The notes under the pieces were generated by a model, which was not told the origin of the DNA, did not search any database, and worked only from the letters and a program-made list of their open reading frames with translations. Shown here piece after piece: positions 35,701 to 46,918 of a stretch of DNA of 64,000 nucleotides. Source of the stretch: Anaeramoeba flamelloides. Lineage: Eukaryota; Metamonada; Anaeramoebidae. The DNA lies in NCBI GenBank assembly GCA_027625915.1, contig JANTQA010000047.1, positions 9,734,001-9,798,000 of the forward strand, written 5' to 3'. Numbering within the stretch: the stretch's first letter is position 1; every line of letters begins with the position of its first letter. The translations under genes and the position numbers were made by a program.

Positions 35701-36067
35701 GCCATTATTGTTTTTGGTTGAAAAAAGGAAAATAAACAACAAACAAAATTAAAAAATTGAAAAAAAAAACAGGCTTTTTCAGAATTAATACCCAAAAAAA
35801 TTTATTCTTAATTAGGGGATATTTAGAAAACGAATGTTTCAAAAAAAAAAAAAACGAAGGGAAGAAAGTAATGTAATATATCTTACTTTCGTCAAGATTA
35901 ATATTGGCATTTTCAAGTGTTTTTTCACGATCAACAAGCATCCCTTCTAAAACTCGATCAGAATTCCAATTAAAATGTCTTAAAAGGATTCCAACAACTT
36001 GACTTGGAAGGTTTAATACTTGTGCAATGTTTTTAATTTTTTTTGTATGTTCTCCAAGAAGAGACTC
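23712..36067 (-). CDS. ARIH1: Ariadne-type RBR E3 ubiquitin ligase (5' exon not found)
   Basis: Exons on the minus strand: 36067-35887, 32909-32633 and 24855-23712, together 1,602 nt (534 codons). Junction phases agree: A + CC, then CA + G. Domains in order: UBA-like block (LNLPSQVVGILLRHFNW), RING1 (CQTCFNKL, CKHPFCKSCW, FCQYNKC), IBR (WCPKADCGRVC, CSCGHYFCFDC), RING2 with the catalytic Cys in KNGGCNHMTC, then the Ariadne helical domain (SLRFEKKLI, FAFYLRDY). A Glu/Asn/Gln/Thr-rich tail follows, with a TNTN run. By family knowledge it transfers ubiquitin through a thioester on the RING2 Cys, and ariadnes act with neddylated cullin-RING ligases. The introns are 2,977 and 7,777 bp. The usual acidic N-terminus should lie upstream of 36067 and was not found. 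The choice between ARIH1- and ARIH2-like is inference. Confidence 0.9.
25371..26640 (-). mobile_element. LINE copy C, C-terminal part of the reverse transcriptase ORF
   Basis: Two open blocks on the minus strand. The upstream one (26492-25997) has the post-catalytic part typical of non-LTR elements (SQLTYGLEIYNYK, LNSWINTCITEI). The downstream one (25794-25387) ends with a zinc-knuckle-like CPLCLKYEH...DHFLWVCPSYEKD. It runs to an A-rich tail (T-run at about 25350-25370). A MITE at 25795-25996 splits it. Without the MITE the blocks join near TSWK and TPQKYF. Truncated at the 5' end; clearly dead. Confidence 0.8.
25795..25996. mobile_element. MITE family C, copy 2, inserted in LINE C
   Basis: A 202-bp inverted-repeat element with ends AGTGTCGT. 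Both arms contain AGGTTTTCTTGAG, and the centre is a palindrome (AAATAAACCGAAAATTTATT and its partner). It interrupts the LINE reading frame. No clear target-site duplication was seen. Confidence 0.75.
26885..27400 (+). repeat. Dispersed repeat E, copy 1
   Basis: Matches 52685-53190 in the same orientation (CATTTATTT, AATAAATAACTT/AATAAATTACTT, CCAAAATGAATTT, TTTTTGAGT.CTTTTTTTGATTTC). On the minus strand several short open blocks look codon-like, for example EELQIKPRKEEVTTSTVKLK ending at a stop near 26906. A related frame is visible in the other copy. Origin unknown. Confidence 0.6.
28198..28372. repeat. Array of ATCGCGAT / ATCGAGAT / ATCACGAT motifs, left
   Basis: About ten near-palindromic 8-mers of the ATCGCGAT type, spaced by roughly 10-30 bp, in DNA that otherwise has almost no CG. 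A second array lies at 29325-29404 on the far side of the RalGAP-alpha-like exons. Confidence 0.75.
28490..29269 (-). pseudogene. Two-exon fragment resembling the RalGAP-alpha N-terminal region
   Basis: Predicted exons 29269-29119 and 28673-28490 with a 445-bp intron (TTT|GTAGTG donor, AAACAAAG acceptor, phase 0 on both sides). Across the junction the peptide reads TNGMRLF + HEWLVALE. This resembles REGVRLFLLWLQALQ in the N-terminal part of RALGAPA1, from memory. The flanking residues (KLFERVVNCLQMYESF; YSPFVIMFVDLKG) are protein-like, but I cannot assign them. A donor after TESS and an acceptor before the first exon suggest further exons once existed; none was found nearby. It lies between two CGCGAT arrays inside the ariadne intron, on the same strand. 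It is either a captured or duplicated host-gene piece, or part of an unrecognised nested gene. Confidence 0.35.
29325..29404. repeat. Array of TCGCGAT-type motifs, right
   Basis: Four or five motifs (TTCGCGATAA, TAGCGATTT, TCACGATAA, ATCGCGATT, ATCGCGAG). Partner of the array at 28198-28372. Confidence 0.7.
29586..30617 (+). mobile_element. Tc1/mariner-like transposon, decayed
   Basis: About 1.03 kb flanked by TA (29584-29585 and 30618-30619). Inverted termini read AACTCAATTACAAAAATTGG at the left and, inverted, AACTCAATTCCAAAAAATGG at the right. The plus strand holds the C-terminal half of a transposase in changed frames: WIFQKDGACPHTS (compare the FQQDGAPCHT block) and WPPIPQDLNPIGNLW (compare WPAQSPDLNPIENLW). 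Several stops and frame changes make it dead. Confidence 0.85.
32910..35886 (-). other. Ariadne intron of 2,977 bp
   Basis: Donor GAAA|GTAAGA at 35886 and acceptor GAAACTAG at 32910, phase 1. It is almost filled by a broken DNA transposon (33398-35520). A GC-rich hairpin-like patch lies at 33155-33190. Confidence 0.8.
33398..35520 (-). mobile_element. Broken DNA transposon with a DDE-like transposase, superfamily unassigned
   Basis: Successive minus-strand blocks: a Cys-rich start (TCCCCGKWIQKYGRKRPETI), a helix-turn-helix-like stretch (YSSALGVTVQTIKRHL), a long Asp-rich linker, a basic region, then a catalytic-like region. This has FDFGAFYPPSG, a WSDNGQNF block just below the 33812 junction, NFFIACHAANECDGHFG and VLKRKEKEA. 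The D...SDNG.NFK...H..N.CDGHFG pattern is typical of transposases. I do not recognise the superfamily. The frame is broken at a few points. Terminal inverted repeats were not found, so the limits are only those of the coding remains. It lies wholly inside an ariadne intron. Confidence 0.65.
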
Positions 36068-36569
36068 CTTTTTTTTTATTTTAATTTGTTTTTTTTTTGT
36101 AGTAAAAAAAATAAAAAGGCAAATAAGAAAAAGAAGATCCAACAGTACTAAAGGCTATTTGGAATTTGTCAAAAACAAAAATCATTTAAAATAAAAAAAG
36201 AATAAGAAGAATAGTTCATACATTATCTAAGGATTTTGAAGTTTGTTCTATGAATTTGAAGAGGTTGACAAAATTAGTGGGCTATGGAAATTGGTTTCAA
36301 ACGGTTTCCAAAATGATCTGTCATTCTACGAAATTCTGAGCTTGAGTGTCTTAATAGTGACATAATTAAAATGGTGAAATACTTTAGGAAAAAATAAAAA
36401 ATAATTTTTTTTCGCTAGTTCTCTTTTGGGGTTAGCATCTATTTTTTATTGACCAAAATTTGATGAATTTAATGTCAAACATAGCATTTTTCTGTGGCAG
36501 AAAAGACAGGCAAGGCTTGAAGTGTTTAGTTTCTGATTATTCAATTCATCCCTTGATTTTAAGTAAGGT

Positions 36570-36770
36570 GTATTATTATTTATTTATTTTTATCCCCTAA
36601 AAGGAAATAGAGTAATTATTTTCACAAGGGGTTCATTTAAATCAGATAACAAAACTTCACTTATCAACTCTAGAGAAAATGAGTTATTATTTTAAAAAGA
36701 ATTCATTTTTTCCCTTTAATTTTCAGTAAAAAGATCCAGATACCTTTTTTTTTGGATTTTTGGGTGGAAA
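36570..36770 (+). repeat. Dispersed repeat H, copy 1
   Basis: Matches 50205-50390 in reverse complement (CTTATCAACTCTAGAGAAAA, ATGAGTTATTATTTTAAAAA, AAAAGATCCAGAT). Confidence 0.65.
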
Positions 36771-37589
36771 AAGAAAAATTTTTAAATATAATTTGAAATC
36801 TCACTTTAAGTAATTTATGATAGTTTTTATGATCAAATTAGAATTGAAAATTTAATCTTATTTTAAAAATAAAAGAAAAATAAACCTAAATATTGAATCC
36901 TTAAAAGAAGAAAAAAGTGATCCTTCTTTATTTTATTCACTAATAGTTATGAAATTTCTTGAAATTTAAAACATTAGATAATATTTTTTTCAAAATACTC
37001 AGAGTATGAACAAGGAACTGTTAGTATTAAAATGAGTTATTTGATGATTCTATTTTTTTTTTTATTGGGATTTTTTATTTGAATAAATTTTATTTGTTTG
37101 AAATTATTTATATAATTGAGAAAAGAATTATAAAAATCTTTTGATACAGTTAATCTTTATGTTATTAACGGTCCACTGGAATAATTAAGATTGGATTATT
37201 AATTATTTATTAAAAATCATATAATTAAAGGGTGTTTATTAGGATTATATATTGAATTTTACAGGTTTTATAATAGTATTTCGGGTAGAATTTTTAATTT
37301 AATGGTTTGGTTTTTTTTATCAGGTTTTTTTTTGTTCAACGAAAAGAAAGAATTGATTCTAACTGTTCTTTAGAAATAGAAATTATATTTATTTCAAGAT
37401 TAAAAGAATTATTGTAATTTTTTTGACATTATTTAGATTTTTTATAATGGTTATTTAAAAATTTTGTAATTTTATTAACAAAGTAAATTTGTTAAAAATT
37501 AACATCCTAAAAAGAGTTCTTCTTTCTTCTTCAAAAGAAATTATTTTTTTTTTTTTTGAAATAATTTGAAATAAACTCTATTTCAAAAC

Positions 37590-37800
37590 GATTGGCCAAT
37601 TAAAAATCAAATTTTGAAAATAAATATTATAATAAATTGAAATTATCTATTATAATAAAACAAAAAAAAAAGAAGAACTATTTTAATATTCGGTTCTATA
37701 CACTAGGTTTTTTTTTTTTTAACTCTAAAAATAAAATAAAAAGGGTAAAAAAAAATAAAAAATAATTGGACCATTTATTATGAAATTTAGTTTACAATGA
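37590..37800 (+). repeat. Dispersed repeat I, copy 1
   Basis: Matches 39385-39560 in the same orientation, from TTGGCCAATTAAAAAT to AATTGGACCATTTATT. A further short copy of GGCCATTTATTATGAAATTT lies near 39845. Confidence 0.6.
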
Positions 37801-39384
37801 ATTGTGAACTTTTCAAAACAGAGAAAAAAATAATAACTTTTAAAAACATTTGAAATTTGAAATTAAATTTTAAATTTTTTGACATTTTTAGTATCATATT
37901 TTGAATTGGTTTTTCAACATCAAGATACCTTAAAAAAGAGTTAAATTTTAGTTTTATTTTTATTAATCTCTGTAGCCAAAATAAAACTAATATTCAAAAT
38001 AATTATGTGATATGTTTGTCATTGGTTATCTTTATCAGTCACAATGATCAAAACGTGCTTACAACGTGGATATACATTTCAGTTTTCATAAATTTAAAAT
38101 AATTTTTTTTTTTTTTTTTTTTGAATGGTGTTTAATTCATTCTGACTAATCTGTCAAATGTTAAATTAATTTTGGTAGTAAATTCCTAAATATTTTGAAA
38201 ATAAATTGAATTTTGAATAGGCTCTCTTTAAATTTTCCTTAATTTAGACGACTTAGTATTATTTTGATTTTTTTTTTTTTCATTGACGAAATTTAAAAAA
38301 AAAAAAAACGATCACAATTAATAATAGATTTTTTATTGTTTCCTTTTTAATAGAAGAAATAGAAAAACAGGTAAAGTTGTTATAAGTTATTTATTAAAAT
38401 TTTATTTGATCATATAAAGTTTAAACTTTCTTGAAAGAAAAAACTTTTATTTTGAAATGTGGGTTAATGTTCAAGTATATTTACTTTTATAAATATCAGT
38501 ATAAAGTGTTATCGGTTGGTAAAAGGTTGGGGGGGGGTAATTGACTTGAAATGGGATTGTAGTTTAATTTAGCTTTGGGGTATTTTTTTTGATTAGATAA
38601 TAATTAATGGTTTTTCAAATTTTGTACTTTTATAATAAAACTGAAATTGATAAAAAAAAATCCATATTTTTACAAATGTAAACAGAAAAATCAATTTAAA
38701 ATAAATATTTTTTTTCAATCTAAATCAATAAATCATTTTTCCTAGTCCAAACAATTGATTCCACATTTGAAAGAAATCTTTTAATTTTATTATACTGTTG
38801 AAAGGTATTATATCATCTTAACTATTAAAAAAAAATTTAAAAATTGTTTAAAAATTATATTTGAAAAAAATCTTTCTAAAAAATTAGATTTTTCCTCTTA
38901 AATTGTGAAAAATCTTTTAAAATGTTTTAAGTTAAATAAGATCTTATTAACAAATGGTATTTATAAAATCAGAGTTTTTAAAAGGCAAATATTTAACAAA
39001 TCTTTAATTTTTTTTTTTTGATACAGTTCTTTAAACAATAAACAAGCTCAAAAAAATCGTTTATGTACCAAATCAAAAATCAAATTTAAAAGTGTTTGAA
39101 AGTCCAAACCCCTTCACTGGCCGTCAACTCACTTCATGTATCCAGGTGTTGGGTTCATAAAGATGATACTATAAAACTATACAAATGCCACCTGTGTGGA
39201 AAGGTTGGTTGGGGTAGGTAAACATAAATTGGTTTCAAATTTGAATTGAAGTGTTTGAAAATGTTTTTAGAGTTTATATCCATTAAGGACCTAATCATAA
39301 CGGTGAAAAAAAAAATTGAGTGCCTCATATCAATTGAAAACGAATCAGAAAGCGATGTAAACTATCTTTCATAATAATTGGCCC

Positions 39385-39560
39385 ATTAAAAATAAAATTT
39401 TAAATAAAAATATTTTTAATACTTGAAGTTATCTATTATAATATAAAAATTTAAATTTTAATATTCAATACTATACTCAAAAGATATTTATTTTTTGTCT
39501 AAAAATAAAAGAAAGAAAAATAAAAAAAACTGTTAAAAAAAATTGGACCATTTATTTGGA
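39385..39560 (+). repeat. Dispersed repeat I, copy 2
   Basis: Second copy of the 37590-37800 sequence. Shared TTATCTATTATAATA and AATTGGACCATTTATT. Confidence 0.6.
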
Positions 39561-40094
39561 ATGAAGCATTACATGAAAAATAGACAATTTAAATAAGTAA
39601 AAAAACCCATTTATCGATTCTCCTTCCCTTTGAATAACTAAATCTAATCTCTTTTTCATATTTGAAACCAAATTTTGCATTAATTCATCTGTTACTTCTT
39701 TCAAATTTTTCATTTACATTTTCCATTTTAACAAAACACTTTTGAAAAAATAAAAAAGAGAAAAAATGATTTATTTGCAAACTTTTCATTGTGAGAGGAA
39801 AAACTTCAAAACGATCCAAAAGAAATTCATTATTCAAATGTAAGATGGGCCATTTATTATGAAATTTAGTTTATGATCGATCTCTAAAAATTAGACATAA
39901 AAAAAGATTACAATTTAAAAAAAAATGCACCAAGAATGATGCTCAAATAATAATTTGAATATTTGTGAATTTTTTTGAAAATAACTGTGTTAGTTATGAA
40001 GTGTTGTTAAGAGGAAAATTTTGACAATTTTTAAGATTATTTTGTAGATTTTTTTTATTTCTTTGATGGGTTATTTTTATTTAAGGACTGTATT

Positions 40095-40610
40095 ACATTC
40101 CTTGAGGGGTTGGGTAATTGTGTTATTTCACTTTAACTTGTTACAAAAAATTTTCAAAGTCAGAAATTGTACAAAACAAAAAAAACATTTTTTGTCATCT
40201 TTACTTTTTCACGCAGACTGTTTTTCTTTGTGATTCAATGAAAAGGAAAATTGAAAATAATAAAAAAAATAATTGCAAAAAATGTCTTTTGGGGATTTTC
40301 AAGTGCATTTCAAATTTGAGAACCTTTCAAACTTGAAAAATCAAATGTAAAAAATATGTTTAGAACAGTCCAAGAAAATAGTGTGAGTTCAGAAAGTTGA
40401 AATGGAAATTCTAAAATATTAAAATCAAAATTTAGGCATGATCTAACAAGGCAAAAATTGTGAAAATTGTTGAAATGTTAGAATTTCACATTTTTTCTTA
40501 AAGAAATTCTTCTTGTACGAATATTATTAAGATTACATAACTCTTCCAAGGGTGATTTTATACATTATTTCACTGTTTTCACCTTAAAATGTAGTCCTTA
40601 AATGAATGTT
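40095..40610 (-). repeat. Dispersed repeat F, copy 2
   Basis: Reverse-complement match to 13610-14130 (see there). It lacks the LINE insertion found beside copy 1. Confidence 0.8.
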
Positions 40611-42264
40611 ACAAAATAATTGCTCTGGGAAATATCCAAGTTTGTAAAATAACCACAAATTGGATTAAATTGGAGTTCGTTGATTTTGTACTTTTAAGAA
40701 AACAATTAGTGGTAAATTGAAGAATTTATATATTGGAAAAATTAAAATAAGACACCTTGGATTTTGTATTTAAAATTTGGATTTATTTAGGAAATTGAGA
40801 ATTCCTTTTAACCTTTTTTTTGTAAATGAATTTTTTGACAATGAGAATACTCTCAAAATTTTTTTTTTGTTAACTGAATTCTGCCAATCAAACAAAGTGC
40901 AATATCCATTTGGATTTAGTTGGTCAAGTCGCTATGTGTTTATGGAGAAAATTCAAATTAAGCCAGATGTGTCTTAATAAAGATTTATTACTCAAAATCC
41001 AAAAAAAAACAACAATTTCAAATATTTGAGCTATCTTCAACAAATAATCAAAATAAACTTTTTTTATCTTGTAGTGTTATATTCAAGTTCCAAGAGAGTA
41101 TTTGTTTTTGGAGGGAGTGGGTCACAATTCAATATATATTGTTTTATCAAGAGTACTGTTATTTGAATAATAAAGGGGAAAAAAATTTCACTTGTTAAGT
41201 ACAGATTCTTTTTCAACTACAATTGAGTTCTCTAGGACATTGGTTGTATTTTGTAAAAACCCTTTCTGAATATGGAAATTACAAATGAATTAAAAAAATT
41301 TTCCTCTTCAAATTTCAAAAACTTATCTCAAAATATTCCTTTTTTTATAGGATTTCAAGTTCACCAACCTATAATACAGAAAAAACAGCAAACCAAATTA
41401 AAAAAGAACACAAATTCCATTCGATTTCTTGAGAACCTCTTTTTGTTTGTCAAAATCGGAAAAGATAGTGAAAATTTTCAAATTATTTCTTAAAAAGGAA
41501 GAGTATAAATAGGATCGAATCAAAAACATTAACTCCACAAATCGTTAACTATACTCTCACTAGTACTAGTGTTTGATTTAAGAGTACACTAAGAAAATTT
41601 CATTCTTTTTGTTTAATTGATTTTTACTTGAATCGGAAAAGATCAATTAACTCATATATTCTTCCTTTTCTGGTTTCCAAAACTTGCGAACACATCCACA
41701 CAATTTGTAGACTGATCTTTGTTACCAAATATCGATGTTTAATTGGAATACGTCCAAGAAAAACCATTAAACTTTGAAAAAGAATTCTTTTTTTCAAGCA
41801 CAATCGATCTATCTCTGTTTGTAAGAGTATTTTTTGTATTGAAAAATTGGTTTATTTGAATTGTTAACCCATTGGTGATGGTTTGATCTGTTAAGAAGGG
41901 TTAAGAATTTATTTGGGAAAGAGTTTAATACTTGTATTTGATTGGAAAATTCTATAAAATTTAAATTTTTTTCGAATCCTGAAAATGTCCTTTCTTAAAG
42001 TATTCTGTATTCATCTGACAGTTTGCTTTGTCAAATATAGAACAAGACCCCTTCAAATAAATAGAGATCTTCAATCACAGACTCTCATGAGGGTTTATTG
42101 TGGTAAAAAATCAAAAAGATGTGACACTTTTTTCTCATCTATACTCTAAATACAAGTTTACTCATTGTTTTTCCAAAAAGTTTTCTCGATTAAAAGACTA
42201 GAAATAAAATAAAAAACAATTAGTTCATGTTTTTAAATGGTTTTACCATTTATCACTTTTTGTG

Positions 42265-42265
42265 G

Positions 42266-42298
<33 letters not shown>

Positions 42299-42795
42299 AA
42301 TAAAAGGAAATTTATCTCGTAAAAAGATTTACATTTATCAAAAAAATTCCAAAAATTTGGAAATACTAAAAAATATTCAAAGACTGTTATGATCAAAATG
42401 ATAGGTAAAGGAAAAAATCTCTAATCTTTTAAATCAAATAAAACAATCAAAAAAAAGTAAATTAATCTTTCATTCTCAGAAAAAAAATCAATCCTATGGC
42501 TAATAAATTCTTTTGTTGTTATTTTGGGATTTTTTAATAAGGTAAATTTAAGTATTTGAAATTAAATCTTTTTTGAAATTTTTTTGGTTTTAAAACAATT
42601 CCCAGATGCTCTTCATTTTTTTGAAGCGTTTTTCTTCTTTTAGGATTTTTGGAGTTAAGTTAAAATCATTTTTTTTTTACTTATTTTTATTTTCCAAAAT
42701 TCTTTTTTATTTTTGCAAAACTGAAATAAGAAGATTTTTAACAAAGGTGTGTTTTTTTTAATTTTTTGTTTTTTTTTTCTTTTTATTTTTAGTTT

Positions 42796-42858
<63 letters not shown>

Positions 42859-43105
42859 TTTTTTTTCTTTTTTTTTTTTTTTTTCTTACTCTATTAACTG
42901 GCTTCTTTTGTTTTTGTTTCTTGGTTTTTTGATCTTGAACTTTACAAAAAGAAAAACATTTCTATTTTTTGTATTTTTTATTTAAGTTTTTATTTCGATT
43001 TCTGTGAAAAAATTGTTTGTTTTTCGAACTCAAAAAAGTACGTTATTAGATATTGCAACTAAAAATAATTTTTTTGTTTTCTGAAGAAACAATTTTGATT
43101 TATTG

Positions 43106-43152
<47 letters not shown>

Positions 43153-43158
43153 TTTTTT

Positions 43159-43195
<37 letters not shown>
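42265..43195. repeat. Series of very long poly-T tracts
   Basis: T-runs at about 42269-42297, 42800-42857 and 43111-43195, separated by other T-rich DNA. They lie immediately upstream of the RasGAP receptor start codon at 43365. Confidence 0.85.
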
Positions 43196-43196
<1 letters not shown>

Positions 43197-43364
43197 TATA
43201 TCTTTATGTGTGAGAGTTCTTTGTGTTTTTGAGTTTGGATTTTTGGATGTTTAATACTTTAAATTGTGTTTTTTCGTATTTCAAAACGACTAAATTCTTA
43301 CGTTTTCTATTATTTTTTGTTTCAATTTTTTAATACTTTCTGTAATTTACAAACAATAGACAAA

Positions 43365-44169
43365 ATGAAAAAAATAATTTATTTTTTTGCTTTAATTTTC
43401 TTTTTAGAAATTATAAATTGTTCATATACTGGCCAGTGTGACGATACGTCTGCTACTTGTACTATACAATTAGAAACTAAAACTCTTTTACCACAGCAAG
43501 TAAGTTTCGATAACATCGACGACTATTGTCCAACATCAGGGACATTTCCAACAAAACAATTTGCGTTTGGTTGTTCTGCGTCACGTTTAACCGATCAAAG
43601 TGCATCACTTGTATCGTATTATGATAATACAGATGAAAGATGTGATGGAGATGCAGAATATACTGATGCTGATTTTTGTACAGGAACACATTTTATGAAA
43701 ACGTTTGCGTTTGAATTACCTACTATGCTCATCGAATCAAGTGAAGTCTACCCTGATGATGATGATATCAAAAAACAAACACAATCTGTAACACTGACTG
43801 GTGCAGTTTTCTATGTTAATCATGGAGATTGGGAAAGAAAAAGTGCGGGATATTGGGACACTGATCTTGGTTGGGCTTTAGTTTATTACGATAGTGTAAA
43901 TAACGAGGAACAAATAAACGACTTTGCTTTTAGAAATTGGGAAACTTATGATGAGGCAAAAGATAATGCAAATGATTGGGCTAATGGCGAAGACAGAGTT
44001 TTAGAATATGATACACTCGAATCATTAATTGGCAATTCTGGCGATCCTGATCTTTGGCATTCAGAGTTATTAAATCATAACGGTTTTGGTATTAAAGGTA
44101 ATGCTTGGTATGAAGGAAAAGGTGATACTTATTCAGGTACTGAAATAATTGAAAAATTAGCTTATAGGT

Positions 44170-44205
<36 letters not shown>

Positions 44206-46918
44206 CTTCTCTTTCTTCCTTCTTCTTCCTCTTTTTCTCTCCCCTCTCTCTCTCTCTTACTCCTCTTTTATAAATGTTATTTTTACAATTAAGTATTAAA
44301 TATCTTGTGTTTTGAATTTAGTTTTACTAACCACTTTTTAAAAGGTAATAAAAAAAAAATTAATATACTTAAAACTTGATTTTTGAATGTTTTATAAACA
44401 GTTTTTTCAAAACTTTGTAAATTGAATTTTATTGAAAATAGAATATTTACAAAATTGTTAAGAAAGAATTTTTTCGAGTGATTCGGAAAAATATGTTTAT
44501 TGAAGTTTGAGTACTCGGACGTTGATTCTTTTAAAAAAACTTTTCAAAACATTTATTTTTACACTTTTTTTAAATGAGATTATTTATTTAATTCCTTCGT
44601 TTGCTCGTTTGTTTATTAAAATCCCAAAATTCTTGAATTATATTTTTTTTTTTTTAAAAAACTTTTAAAATAAAAGATTAAAATATATAAAAATGAAATT
44701 AAAATATGAAATTTCTCTCACTGCAGTTGGTATATCACCAGAAACGGGATATAATAATACAGATCTAACAATCAATTTTAATGATTACACTGTTGTTCAA
44801 GAAGGACTAATTGGTCAAACATCAACTGATGAAATTGATTACAAGGTAAAATTTGTGAAGAATGACGACGCTAGCGATTTTTTTATTTTTGATGCCGAAG
44901 TGGTAGATCATAAATCAATTCAATGTAAAATAACTGAAGACAGAAAGGGTCAAACTTTTGATGTGTATGTCAAATTCTTGGAATCTGCAGATTGGTTAAA
45001 AGTTCCAGTGGCTTTTACATATGAAGATCAGTGCCCACAGGTTGAAGGTGTCGACTGTAACGGCAAAGGTAATTGCCCAGATGGTACTGTTACATGTGAG
45101 TGCAATGATGGATGGATTGGTGATGATTGCTCTGTAGAAGCATGTGTGGGTGTAACTTGTGAAAATGGCAAACAATGTTCCTCAGAAGATGGTGAATGTC
45201 AATGTGGTTCTTTTTTTACTGGCGACCTGTGCGAATATGACATTTGTGAAGAAAATTTTGATAATTGTAATAGTGAAGAAGGACATGGAACATGTATCTC
45301 AAGCGATGGACATATCAGTTGTGATTGTGAAACAGGATGGGGTGGTACTAAATGTGATGTTGATTATTGTGATAATAATGATTGTAGCGGACATGGTGAC
45401 TGTATAGATGGAGTATGTGAGTGTAACTTACCATACTATGGTGCAAATTGTCAAAGTGATGAATGTAATGGAACTTTTCAAGGATGTAGTGGAAATGGTG
45501 TTGTAAACGCACAATGTGTTTGTAATTGTGATACAGGTTATTCTGGTTCTATGTGTGAGAACAATTGGTGTGATGACGTAACGTGTAGTGGTAAAGGTTC
45601 TTGTAACCGAGATACTGGTGCTTGTTCCTGTGACGCTGGATGGGAAGGGGAAACTTGTAATACAAAATCTGAAAGTACTGATGGCCTTTCATCAACAGTT
45701 GTAGGTATAATTTCTGGAGGCGCCCTTATTGCCGCTATTGGTATCGCCTTACTTGTGCTATTTTTAATTAGACGACATCAACAAAAAGATAAATGGGCCG
45801 AAATTTTGGATTTACCTGTATTTGGTATCGATACCATGTTTGGTAAGGATCTAGATTTTGATGAAGATTCTCTCAAGAGTGTCAGGAACAAATTAAAAAA
45901 AAGACAATATTGGGATCTTGAAGAATTGTTACTTGACCAATTACCACTTGTCCAAGCTATTTTCGAAGACTCTGAAACGAAAAGCGCTGCTGCCTTGCCA
46001 CGTTCCATTCTTTACATTTTTGAAGCCAATGGAGATGCTATTAAATTACTTAAATATTTTGTCAAATTAGAAGTTGAATCATGTACAGATTCCGATCTCC
46101 TCTTTAGAGGAACCAATATGGCAAGTAAATTATGGTCTGGATATTGCCATTTAGCTTTTGGCGTCAAATATATTCACGAAACCCTTAGTCACCCAATGTA
46201 CGAAATGTTACACAAGCAATCAGGAAAGTCCCTCAATCTTAAAGATAAAGAAGATGTTGAATTGGAAGGTAAAAGTAGCTTCGATCCTTCCGTCAACAAA
46301 TACAAATTGATGGCCACAGCTCAAAAGATCTTTGAGGCCATTAAGGAATCTTCACCAGATACCCCACTCCAATTTAGAATCATCCTTTCCTATGTCAGAT
46401 CTCTTGTCGAAGATCGATTCCCAGAACTTGTTCACCAATCGTTAGGTGGCTTGATGATTCTCAGATACTTTACCCCAGCAATCGCAGCTTGCGATCAATT
46501 TGGTGTTCTCGACGAAGAATACTTATCCGATGACACAGTTAGAATGTTGGTATTAGTCGCTAAGGTCTTGCAAAATCTTGCCAATGGTGCTCTTTTCGGT
46601 GTCAAAGAAGAATACATGATTTCTCTTAACGACTTTATTGAAAGCAACATGGATGTCATGAGTCAATATCTTGATTCCGTTTCAACACTTTATGACAACG
46701 AAGACGAAGAAATGGTTACTCCTTCTCCTCTTCCAAAGGATGTTCATGAATTATCCATCGCAATCGTACATGAATACCTCGCCAACAACAGAAGTGACAT
46801 CATTAACAAATTAGAAACAGTTGTTACAGACTCGAGAAAAAAAAACGACATCGCTACCAAATTAGAAGAAGCTCTTGATGGTTTGGGTGAACCTATTCAT
46901 ATAACCGATGAAGATTAA
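43365..46918 (+). CDS. EGF-repeat transmembrane receptor with cytoplasmic RasGAP domain
   Basis: Exons 43365-44167 and 44677-46918; 3,045 nt, 1,014 residues. Donor TATAG|GTAACT, acceptor TAAAAG, phase 2. An alternative pair, CAG|GTACTG at 44137 and CTGCAG at 44726, also keeps frame. Signal peptide MKKIIYFFALIFFLEIINC. A cysteine-poor, Trp/Asp-rich ectodomain of unknown family covers about residues 25-265, then an IPT/TIG-like stretch (VGISPETGYNNTDLTINF). Six EGF-like repeats follow at about 386-596 (CECNDGWIGDDC, CDCETGWGGTKC, CSCDAGWEGETC), one membrane helix at about 609-632, then RRHQQKDK. The cytoplasmic RasGAP domain (about 683-960) has the arginine-finger loop LLFRGTNMASKL, GGLMILRYFTPAI (R of the FLR motif kept) and LVLVAKVLQNLANGALFG. 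It would accelerate GTP hydrolysis by Ras at the plasma membrane in response to an extracellular cue; that coupling is inference. Confidence 0.9.

Larger units (their letters stand above)
36068..43364. other. Gene-poor 7.3-kb stretch upstream of ariadne and of the RasGAP receptor
   Basis: Should contain the missing 5' exon of the ariadne gene, but no convincing candidate was seen. It holds repeats at 36570-36770, 37590-37800, 39385-39560 and 40095-40610, plus very long T-tracts from 42265 onward. Confidence 0.5.

Noticed and set aside
36068-36400. Possible 5' exon of the ariadne gene
   Set aside because: No acidic/Tyr-rich N-terminal block or start codon with a phase-0 donor could be found.
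40118-40336. 72-codon plus-strand frame
   Set aside because: Falls within repeat F copy 2. The frame is not kept in the other copy.
42749-42985. Poly-Phe frame
   Set aside because: Translation of poly-T tracts.
44137-44726. Alternative intron CAG|GTACTG to CTGCAG for the RasGAP receptor
   Set aside because: In frame and with a good acceptor, but the GTAACT donor is nearer consensus and keeps more sequence. Left as a second choice until RNA data exist.
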